DNA from: a bacterium
Lineage (GTDB): Bacteria > Desulfobacterota > GWC2-55-46
Direction of reading: 5' to 3'
DNA length: 5,008 nucleotides
Assembly: GCA_027310325.1 (NCBI GenBank)
Contig: DAIDBB010000468.1
Span: 1-5,008, forward strand
The position numbers and the translations under genes were made by a program. Below, piece by piece: positions 1 through 4,938 of the stretch (its first letter is position 1; each line of letters begins with the position of its first letter). Under the pieces are notes generated by a model. The model ran no database searches. It was not told the DNA's origin and was given only the letters and a program-made list of their open reading frames with translations.

Positions 1-431
1 GGGTCGCATCCCAGGTCATCAGCGCACAGGTCTTTGAGCATATACCAGGGGACAGGGAACAGCAGAAATTTGTAAGCGAAGTCCAAAGGGTCCTGAAAAA
101 AAATGGGCAGGCTGTATTGACGGTTTATAATTATAGTATTGAAAAACGGCTGAAATTTGGTTTTCAAAAAACAGGATTGCATGCCGATGAAATCTATTAT
201 GATTGCTTTACGCGCAAGCAATTATTGAGGCACTTCCAAAAGCACTTTGAAATTCTTGAACTGCGCGGGATCAATTGTTTTCTGCCGAAATTGTCAAGAC
301 TGAAAAGCCTCCCCATCCGCGGCTTGATCGAATCAACGCTGTCGAGGACTTTTTTAAACGCTTTTCTTGGCCAGCTATGGCTGCTATCCCTTAAAAAAAC
401 TTCAATTGTCGAATCCTCTAACTATATTTAA
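1..431 (+). CDS. Class I SAM-dependent methyltransferase, C-terminal part (5' end outside window)
   Basis: The reading frame is open from base 3, so this is the last 142 residues of a longer protein; the TTG at 117 is internal and not a real start. The first visible residues contain VFEHIPGD, then EVQRVLKKNG and AVLTVYN. This is the post-motif-II/III layout of Methyltransf_11/23-type enzymes (an acidic/His 'EHI' segment, then 'RVLKxxG' leading into a beta strand). The SAM-binding GxGxG loop would lie upstream and is not visible, so the substrate cannot be inferred. The C-terminal part (F/L/K-rich, about residues 75-142) has no motif I recognise. Base composition is about 40% GC over 121-420, against roughly 57-70% in sampled stretches of the next gene, and codons are A/T-ending, suggesting a different origin. 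The stop lies 10 nt before the next start. Family is fairly sure; target is unknown. Confidence 0.8.
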   Translation, partial: VASQVISAQVFEHIPGDREQQKFVSEVQRVLKKNGQAVLTVYNYSIEKRLKFGFQKTGLHADEIYYDCFTRKQLLRHFQKHFEILELRGINCFLPKLSRLKSLPIRGLIESTLSRTFLNAFLGQLWLLSLKKTSIVESSNYI

Positions 432-441
432 TTATAACGAA

Positions 442-1077
442 ATGAATGAAATGAAAAGAAACGAAGGATGGATCTCACTTTTAAAGAGAGCCGCGAAGAA
501 GGCGTACTCGCTGGTCTTCCGGACCAATAACGCGGTCTGGTACAGGCTGGACCTTGAGAGCGCCCCGGCGCCCCGTGAGACCGGGGACGTCAAGGTGGTC
601 TTTTCTTCGGGCGGCGAGATAATCAGGTGGATACGGGAAAAGAGCGCCGAGTACCCGTGGATATACATCGAAAACGAGCTCGATACGGCCGTAAGGGAGA
701 ACCACATATTCCCTTGCGCGACCGTCGGGGGCGTGATAGCCGGGTACGTGAAGATAGGTTTCGGGAGGGTCTACGTCAATGACTTCAACCGCGAGATATC
801 GATACCTCCGAAGGACGCGATGATCTACGATACGTTCGTGCTCCCAGAATACAGGGGCAGGCACGTAGCGTTGACGCTCGTAAATGGGGCCTCGGATTAT
901 TTGAGGTCCCGCGGCTACGAGAGGCTCTGGTGCCACATCCCGGAATGGAACGTCGCGTCCTCGACCCTTTACCGGAGGGCGGGCTTCAGGGAGATAAAGC
1001 GCATAAGGTTCGTAAAGCTTATGAGCTTCGGGTTCTTCAACCTTGACCCCGAAAAGATGCTGCATTTCTCATCATAA
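442..1077 (+). CDS. GNAT-family N-acetyltransferase
   Basis: The protein is 211 residues if it starts at ATG 442. ATG 451 is an equally weak alternative, and neither has a good Shine-Dalgarno. The upstream in-frame ATG at 367 would overlap the methyltransferase by 65 nt in its AT-rich tail and is less likely. The GNAT core is in the C-terminal half. The strand before motif A reads MIYDTFVLPEYRG (127-139), followed by the acetyl-CoA pyrophosphate loop R138-G-R-H141-V-A143 and helix LTLVNGASDYLRSRGY. Motif B is N170-VASSTLYRRAGF182, the usual Asn and Tyr/Phe region near CoA. The N-terminal 45 residues are basic and not assigned. No signal peptide or membrane segment is seen, so it is probably cytosolic, acetylating an amine on a sugar or small molecule. 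The substrate is inferred only from the polysaccharide-like setting. The first position usually occupied by Gly in R/QxxGxG/A is His here. Confidence 0.85.
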   Translation: MNEMKRNEGWISLLKRAAKKAYSLVFRTNNAVWYRLDLESAPAPRETGDVKVVFSSGGEIIRWIREKSAEYPWIYIENELDTAVRENHIFPCATVGGVIAGYVKIGFGRVYVNDFNREISIPPKDAMIYDTFVLPEYRGRHVALTLVNGASDYLRSRGYERLWCHIPEWNVASSTLYRRAGFREIKRIRFVKLMSFGFFNLDPEKMLHFSS

Positions 1078-1084
1078 CGTACGG

Positions 1085-1106
1085 AAAAGCCGGACATGCC
1101 GCTTTT
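1085..1106 (+). terminator. Possible weak intrinsic terminator after the GNAT gene
   Basis: AAAAG-C-CGG pairs with CCG-CTTTT around a 5-nt loop (ACATG), giving an 8-bp stem with a one-base bulge. It starts 7 nt after the TAA. The T-run is part of the right arm and is followed by AATT, so it could work in either direction. The stem is short and GC content is modest. It could mark separation of the upstream genes from the AP-cysDN operon, but read-through is quite possible. Confidence 0.35.
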
Positions 1107-1130
1107 AATTCCGCGAAAGGCCGCTATACT
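1103..1130 (+). promoter_or_regulatory. Candidate weak sigma70-like promoter for the AP-cysD-cysN operon
   Basis: TATACT at 1125-1130 matches the -10 consensus at five of six bases. TTTTAA at 1103-1108 sits 16 nt upstream but matches the -35 consensus at only three positions. A second -10-like GATAAT lies at 1132-1137. This is the only sizeable gap before the three-gene operon (97 nt), which makes a promoter here plausible, but the -35 is poor and overlaps the terminator-like hairpin. Confidence 0.2.
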
Positions 1131-1174
1131 TGATAATTATGCCGCTGGGCAAGGAACATAAAAGAGGTCAATAA

Positions 1175-2551
1175 ATGACAGGAAAGACGGAAAATAAAAC
1201 CCCGAAGGTCCTCCTCGTCGGGCTCGACGGCATACCGTGCACCCTTATCGGGGATTACATGGAAAAGGGGCTCCTGCCCGAGTTTAAAAAGATACTCGGG
1301 GACGGCTTTGCCCTCCACCAGATGGACGCCTCGGTCCCGGACGTTTCCTCGACGTCATGGACGTCTTTCATGACCGGGGTAAACCCCGCCGAGCACGGCA
1401 TATACGGCTTTACGGACCTTAAGCCCGGGAGCCTCAATATATTCGTGCCCAATTCGAGGAACGTCGCGGCCCCGGCGATATGGGACATCATCGGCAAGAC
1501 CGCCAACGGGAGGACCTCGACCCTCCATCGGGATTACAGTGGGGCCTTTAAGAGGCCGCTCCGCTCGATAGTCCTCAATATACCGCAGACGTTCCCGGCT
1601 CTCGAGCTTAACGGGATACTCACCGCAGGGTTCGTCTGCCCGGACCTCCGCAAGGGGACATACCCCGAAAAGGCGTACGATTACCTTAACTCGATAGGCT
1701 ACCTATCGGACGTCGATTCGGCAAAGGCCGCCGAAAGGAAGGACGAGTTCTTCAGCGAAATTTTCCTTGCCCTCGAAAAGAGGATGCATGCCTACGAGCA
1801 CTTCTTAAGGAACGAGGAGTGGGACTTCTTCGCCGGCGTCATTACCGAGACCGATAGATTGCACCATTTTTTCTTCGACGCGGCTTACGACGCCAAACAC
1901 GCCGACCACGAGGTCTTTTTAAGGTTCTATGGTGAGCTTGACAGGGTCGTGGCCAGGCTATATGAGCTTTTCATGGACATGACAGACGGAAGAGGCCTTT
2001 TCCTTACGATGTCCGACCACGGCTTCACTACCTTGAAGGAAGAGGTCTACGTGAACGCCTGGCTCAAGAAAGAGGGTCTCCTTAACCTTGACGGCCGGAA
2101 GGAATACTTCGAGCAGATAGATGCCGGCACGAAGGCGTTCGCCATGGACCCGGCGCGGATATACATAAACATCGAAGGCAGATATCCGGGCGGGAGTGTG
2201 GCAAACGGCGAAAAGGAGGGCGTGGTAAACGAGATAAAAGAGAGGCTTATGAAACTGACGAACGGCGAGGGCCGTCCGGTCATAAGGGAGGTACGCGAGA
2301 ACCGCGAGCTCTACAGCGGCCCGCTCGCTGGAAAAGGCCCGGACCTCGTCTGCCTCGCCCATGACGGGTTCGACCTCAAGGCCAATCTCAAAAAGGATGA
2401 GGTCTTCGGCAAGGGGCACTTTAACGGCATGCACACTTCCTACGACGCGCACTGCATACTGCCGAAAGGCGTTGAAATAACAAAGAGGCTTCACATAGAG
2501 AACCTGGCTGGAATAATACTCGAGCATCTCAAAAACGGGACAGCGGCATAA
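1175..2551 (+). CDS. Alkaline-phosphatase-superfamily phosphodiesterase/phosphohydrolase (type I PDE/NPP-like)
   Basis: This 458-residue protein resembles the 'predicted phosphohydrolase or phosphomutase, AP superfamily' group. Visible superfamily elements in order: VLLVGLDGI (12-20), with Asp18 as first metal ligand; VSSTSWTSFMTGVNPAEHGIYGF (57-79 region), the nucleophile segment, where spacing to T67-G68 points to Ser58 (Ser59 is possible); TETDRLHHFF (224-233), with Asp227 and His231 as the DxxxH metal pair; SDHGF (280-284), with Asp281/His282; and a C-terminal His in GHFNGMHTSYDAH (414-426; His420 or His415). This is a complete two-metal set, so it is probably an active hydrolase or transferase. 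No signal peptide or transmembrane helix is seen, so it should be cytosolic, unlike most sulfatases and alkaline phosphatases. The start is well supported: AAGAGG at 1162-1167, 7 nt before ATG. It is first in the operon, 12 nt before cysD, suggesting a role linked to activated sulfate or its product. Substrate is unknown; a phosphodiester, nucleotide or sulfate ester are all possible. Confidence 0.85.
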   Translation: MTGKTENKTPKVLLVGLDGIPCTLIGDYMEKGLLPEFKKILGDGFALHQMDASVPDVSSTSWTSFMTGVNPAEHGIYGFTDLKPGSLNIFVPNSRNVAAPAIWDIIGKTANGRTSTLHRDYSGAFKRPLRSIVLNIPQTFPALELNGILTAGFVCPDLRKGTYPEKAYDYLNSIGYLSDVDSAKAAERKDEFFSEIFLALEKRMHAYEHFLRNEEWDFFAGVITETDRLHHFFFDAAYDAKHADHEVFLRFYGELDRVVARLYELFMDMTDGRGLFLTMSDHGFTTLKEEVYVNAWLKKEGLLNLDGRKEYFEQIDAGTKAFAMDPARIYINIEGRYPGGSVANGEKEGVVNEIKERLMKLTNGEGRPVIREVRENRELYSGPLAGKGPDLVCLAHDGFDLKANLKKDEVFGKGHFNGMHTSYDAHCILPKGVEITKRLHIENLAGIILEHLKNGTAA

Positions 2552-2558
2552 GGAGGAG
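2551..2558 (+). promoter_or_regulatory. Strong ribosome binding site of cysD overlapping the preceding stop codon
   Basis: AGGAGGAG begins on the last base of the TAA of the AP-superfamily gene. The AGGAGG core is 7 nt from ATG 2564. This settles the cysD start and indicates translational coupling within the operon. Confidence 0.85.
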
Positions 2559-2563
2559 CGGAC

Positions 2564-3367
2564 ATGGACCATCTGTCGGAACTGGAAAACAAGAGCATAT
2601 TCATAATAAGGGAGGCGTACTACAGGTTCAAGGACATAGCGGTCCTCTGGTCGATCGGCAAGGACTCGACGACGCTTCTCTGGCTCTGCCGCAAGGCCTT
2701 CTTCGGGAAGATCCCCTTCCCGGTCATACATATAGACACCAGCTACAAGTTCCCGGAGATATACGCCTTCCGGGACGAATACGCCAAGAAATGGAATCTA
2801 GACCTCATAGTGGGGAAGAACGAGGAAGAGATAAAAAAAGGCATGGGGCCGACGAAAGGCGCGAAGCTCGACTGCTGCAACGAATTGAAGACGAACGCGC
2901 TCAAGGCAACGATCGCAAGGCACGGCTTCAAGGCGCTCCTTCTCGGAATAAGAAGGGACGAGCACGGCATAAGGGCCAAGGAAAGGGTCTTTTCGCCCAG
3001 GGACGAGAACTTCAAGTGGAACTACGAGGACCAGCCCGCGGAGCTCTGGGACCAGTACAAGTCGACTGCCGAGGAGGACAACCATTTCCGTATACATCCG
3101 ATACTCCACATGACGGAGCTCGATATCTGGAAATACGTCCAGAGGGAGAACATCCCGATGACGGAGCTATACTTCAGCAAGAACGGCAAGAGGTACAGGA
3201 GCATCGGGTGCAAGCCCTGCTGCAGCCCCGTGGAGTCCGAGGCCGCGACCGTCTCTGACGTCATCCACGAGCTCGAGACGAGCCATACCTCCGAACGGGC
3301 CGGCCGCGCCCAGGACAAGGAAGACGCGTACACGATGCAGAAACTCCGTTCACTCGGATACATGTAA
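2564..3367 (+). CDS. cysD: Sulfate adenylyltransferase subunit 2 (CysD-like), short form with CC...CxxC cysteines
   Basis: This is the catalytic, ATP pyrophosphatase-fold subunit that makes APS + PPi from ATP and sulfate with CysN. Visible: PP-loop SIGKDS (30-35, as in E. coli CysD), HIDTSYKFPEIYAFRDE (56-72), LGIRRDEHGIRAKERVFSPRD (128-147 region), YRSIGCKPC (211-219), VESEAAT (223-229) and the C-terminal SERAGRAQDKED (243-254) ending LGYM, matching CysD's SERQGR and ...GYF tail. At 267 residues it is shorter than the ~302 of E. coli. The difference lies mostly between the 'ENIPMTELYF' segment and GCKPC, where E. coli has an insert. Unusually, Cys104-Cys105 replace the region around HTD in E. 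coli, and the Leu of GCWPL is Cys219, giving CC plus CxxCC (216, 219, 220). That resembles the cluster-binding pattern of APS reductases (CysH). The CysD C-terminus and the adjacent cysN favour sulfurylase; a PAPS/APS-reductase-family relative is the alternative. Confidence 0.88.
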   Translation: MDHLSELENKSIFIIREAYYRFKDIAVLWSIGKDSTTLLWLCRKAFFGKIPFPVIHIDTSYKFPEIYAFRDEYAKKWNLDLIVGKNEEEIKKGMGPTKGAKLDCCNELKTNALKATIARHGFKALLLGIRRDEHGIRAKERVFSPRDENFKWNYEDQPAELWDQYKSTAEEDNHFRIHPILHMTELDIWKYVQRENIPMTELYFSKNGKRYRSIGCKPCCSPVESEAATVSDVIHELETSHTSERAGRAQDKEDAYTMQKLRSLGYM

Positions 3368-3375
3368 GGAGGAGG
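3367..3375 (+). promoter_or_regulatory. Strong ribosome binding site of cysN
   Basis: AGGAGGAGG begins on the last base of the cysD TAA stop. The second GGAGG core (3371-3375) is 8 nt from ATG 3384. It fixes the cysN start and supports coupled translation of the two sulfurylase subunits. Confidence 0.8.
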
Positions 3376-3383
3376 GGCCCGAA

Positions 3384-4601
3384 ATGGAAGAGAAGACGCT
3401 CCATATAGTAATAGTAGGACATATCGACCACGGAAAGAGCACGCTTGTAGGGAGGCTCTTCTACGACACCGGGTGCCTGCCGCCCGACAAGGTCGAGGAA
3501 TTGAAGAGGATATCAGCCGAGATGGGCAAGGAGCTCGAGTTCGCCTACATGATGGACCATCTCGAGGAGGAGAGGCAGAAGGGCATTACGATAGACATAG
3601 CGCACACGTTCTTCGCTACCCCCAAGAGAAGGTACGTCATAATCGACGCCCCGGGCCACAAGGAGTTTTTAAAGAACATGATAACCGGCTCCTCCCAGGC
3701 CCAGGCCGCGCTTTTGCTCGTCGACATAAGTCAGGGCATAAAGGAGCAGACCAGAAGGCATTGCTACATACTGGGACTCCTCGGCATAAAGCAGGTCGCG
3801 GTGCTCGTAAATAAGATGGACATGGTCGATTACTCGGAAGCTAGCTATAAAGCCATAAGGGCCGAGATAGGGTCCGTCCTCGGCAAGCTGAATATAAAAC
3901 CGGCCTACATAATACCCATAGCGGCCCGGCTCGGCGATAACATCGCCGGAAAGTCCGATAAGCTCCCGTGGTTTAAAGGCCCGACGGTTCTCGAGGCCCT
4001 CGACAGCTTCAGTACGAACGAGGCGCAAACCACTCGCCTGCGGTTCCCGGTCCAGGACGTCTATGACGTGGACGGGGAAAAGACCGCGGTCGGGAGGGTC
4101 GAATCCGGGGTCGTAAGGAAGGCCCAGGACGTATATATACTGCCGGACGGGACGAAGGGCAGGATAACGGCGATAAAACAGTTCATGAGGGACGATATCG
4201 GCTCGGCGACGGTCGGGGAGTGCATTGGCGTGACCTCCGGGAGCGCGCTTAAGAGGGGCCAGATAGTCGTGGACGAGGTCAGCTCCACCATAACGGACAC
4301 GATCCGCGCGAACATCTTCTGGCTCATAGACAAGGACTACAAGATCGGGATCCCCCTTACCTGGAAGTGCGCCACACAGGAGGCGAAGGGCAAGATCGAG
4401 AAGATCCATAAGAGGTTCGACCCGGCCTCGATCGAGGTCGTTGAGGAGGGCGCGAAGGAGATAAGGCCCGCCGAGATAGCCGAGGTCGAGATAAAGCTCG
4501 ATAGAAAGGTCGTCATCGACAGGTTTAGCGATATCCCCGAGATGGGGCGCTTCGTCCTCGAGCATATGGGACACCCCGTGGCCGGAGGGATAATAATCTA
4601 G
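3384..4601 (+). CDS. cysN: Sulfate adenylyltransferase subunit 1, GTPase (CysN), EF-1alpha-like variant
   Basis: CysN hydrolyses GTP to drive APS synthesis by CysD in the cytosol. The G domain spans about 1-208: G1 GHIDHGKST (12-20), G2 Thr69 in GITID, G3 DAPGH (88-92), G4 NKMD (143-146), and a G5-region IPIAARLGDNI (177-187) followed by LPWFKGPTVLEALD, matching the PWYSGPTLLEVLE signature of CysN. Two beta-barrel domains follow (about 215-300 and 305-405). It is 405 residues against about 475 in E. coli, and no APS kinase (CysC) domain is fused at the C-terminus. EQTRRHCYILGLLGIKQVAVLVNKMDMVDYSE (121-152 region) is typical of CysN rather than of EF-1alpha. By contrast, GHIDHGKSTLVGRLFYDTG and DAPGHKEFLKNMITGSSQA read like EF-1alpha. 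Linkage to cysD settles the assignment. It is last in the operon and is followed by hairpins. Confidence 0.93.
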   Translation: MEEKTLHIVIVGHIDHGKSTLVGRLFYDTGCLPPDKVEELKRISAEMGKELEFAYMMDHLEEERQKGITIDIAHTFFATPKRRYVIIDAPGHKEFLKNMITGSSQAQAALLLVDISQGIKEQTRRHCYILGLLGIKQVAVLVNKMDMVDYSEASYKAIRAEIGSVLGKLNIKPAYIIPIAARLGDNIAGKSDKLPWFKGPTVLEALDSFSTNEAQTTRLRFPVQDVYDVDGEKTAVGRVESGVVRKAQDVYILPDGTKGRITAIKQFMRDDIGSATVGECIGVTSGSALKRGQIVVDEVSSTITDTIRANIFWLIDKDYKIGIPLTWKCATQEAKGKIEKIHKRFDPASIEVVEEGAKEIRPAEIAEVEIKLDRKVVIDRFSDIPEMGRFVLEHMGHPVAGGIII

Positions 4602-4619
4602 CAGGATGCGGAAAAACTC

Positions 4620-4655
4620 TTTGAGAGAACCTTTTTGTAAAAAGTTTCTCTCAAA
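4620..4655. repeat. Imperfect inverted repeat downstream of cysN (possible terminator)
   Basis: TTTGAGAGAA (4620-4629) pairs with TTCTCTCAAA (4646-4655) for 10 bp. After one C/T mismatch the stem continues with CTTTTT (4631-4636) against AAAAAG (4639-4644), leaving only 2 nt at the tip, so the top pairs would open. It starts 19 nt after the cysN stop. There is no T-run after it, so it may be a repeat-type palindrome or transcript-stabilising hairpin rather than a classical terminator. Confidence 0.5.
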
Positions 4656-4678
4656 CTCTCTCCAAAAATTTTCAGTTC

Positions 4679-4721
4679 TTCCTGATAAAACCCCCAAAAA
4701 AATAGGGGGTTTTATCAGGAA
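4679..4721. terminator. Perfect 17-bp inverted repeat with 9-nt loop, likely bidirectional terminator
   Basis: TTCCTGATAAAACCCCC (4679-4695) and its exact reverse complement (4705-4721) flank AAAAAAATA. With a 3-nt bulge, AGTTC/GAACT bases outside extend the pairing to about 20 bp. The inner C5/G5 stem flanked by A4 on the left and T4 on the right has the form of a two-way intrinsic terminator, which fits the end of the operon. The T-run is inside the stem and ATCAGG follows, so efficiency is uncertain. Confidence 0.6.
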
Positions 4722-4769
4722 CTAAAAGTCTTTGAAGGGGGTCTGGGGGAAGCCTTTCTACAGTTCGGC

Positions 4770-4802
4770 AGCTCGCCGGCTCACGAAGTGATAAGGCGAG
4801 CT
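4770..4802. repeat. Hairpin with 8-bp stem, 3x3 internal loop and GAA triloop
   Basis: AGCTCGCC (4770-4777) pairs with GGCGAGCT (4795-4802). Inside a symmetrical 3x3 internal loop (GGC/TAA), TCAC pairs with GTGA around the triloop GAA (4785-4787). Base 4770 is shared with the enclosing 6-bp stem, so the outermost pair of one or the other must open. Confidence 0.5.
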
Positions 4803-4826
4803 ATAAAAATGTTAATTCCTTGCCGA

Positions 4827-4851
4827 TTGAAGCCGTCGAAGACGGATTCAA
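4827..4851. repeat. Hairpin with 10 paired bases and GAA triloop
   Basis: TTGAA-G-CCGTC (4827-4837) and GACGG-A-TTCAA (4841-4851) form two perfect 5-bp helices separated by a single G/A mismatch, closed by the triloop GAA. It has the same loop sequence as the hairpin just upstream. Confidence 0.55.
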
Positions 4852-4938
4852 CAAGTTTCCCCCAAAAAGGGTTTTTCAGCAATCTGCTAGAAAGCCGCAT
4901 CCCCGCCCCATGCAGACCCGGCGCGGAAAGAACGACAG

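Larger units (their letters stand above)
4744..4864. other. Multi-helix structured segment (candidate structured RNA or palindromic repeat element)
   Basis: Nested, non-crossing pairings can be drawn by eye. An outer stem TGGGGGAA (4744-4751) pairs with TTCCCCCA (4857-4864). An inner stem TCGGCA (4765-4770) pairs with TGCCGA (4821-4826), enclosing the hairpin at 4771-4801. A second hairpin (4827-4851) starts directly after the inner stem. The layout resembles a branched junction. No known RNA family is recognised, and strand is undetermined because perfect stems read on both strands. It could equally be a mobile palindromic element. Confidence 0.35.
4602..4938. other. Intergenic region, hairpin-rich, no convincing gene
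   Basis: These 337 nt lie between cysN and the next start. Composition switches repeatedly between A/T runs and G/C runs. It holds an imperfect stem at 4620-4655, a perfect 17-bp inverted repeat at 4679-4721, and a multi-helix segment at 4744-4864. No open frame has both a ribosome binding site and a credible protein. The stretch 4865-4938 shows only a small 4-bp AGCA/TGCT hairpin (4878-4888) and a GGAAAG (4925-4930) that may be the ribosome binding site of the next gene. Confidence 0.7.

Noticed and set aside
117..431. Separate small gene starting at TTG 117
   Set aside because: The frame is open back to base 3, and the upstream residues complete a methyltransferase pattern (VFEHIPGD...RVLKKNG), so the TTG is internal.
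367..441. N-terminal extension of the GNAT protein from ATG 367
   Set aside because: It would overlap the methyltransferase by 65 nt, lies in the AT-rich composition of that gene, and adds residues without family resemblance. ATG 442 or 451 fits better.
481..1065. 194-codon open frame on the minus strand opposite the GNAT gene
   Set aside because: The sense strand carries a clear acetyltransferase. The antisense product is Pro/Arg/Val-rich without motifs.
2651..2668. SIGKDS in place of SGGKDS as an abnormal PP-loop in CysD
   Set aside because: E. coli CysD also has SIGKDS; this is the normal CysD form and only differs from other PP-loop ATPases.
1958..2731. 257-codon open frame on the minus strand across the AP-cysD junction
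   Set aside because: It overlaps two well-supported genes, has no motif and shows no ribosome site logic; a codon-bias shadow.
3384..4601. Assignment of the GTPase as translation factor EF-1alpha/EF-Tu
   Set aside because: Despite EF-1alpha-like G1 and G3 motifs, the EQTRRH...VDYSE stretch, the GDNI...PW(F)KGPT signature and the tight linkage to cysD identify it as CysN.
3669..4697. 342-codon open frame on the minus strand opposite cysN
   Set aside because: It is antisense to a clear CysN, its translation has no recognisable domain, and it runs into the hairpin region. G/C-ending codons with few TAA/TAG complements keep this frame open by chance.
4760..4853. Integron attC site or tRNA-like gene within the structured segment
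   Set aside because: There are no R''/R' core sites of the attC type (RYYYAAC/GTTRRRY pair) at its ends, and no cloverleaf with T-loop GTTCRA or acceptor stem could be drawn.
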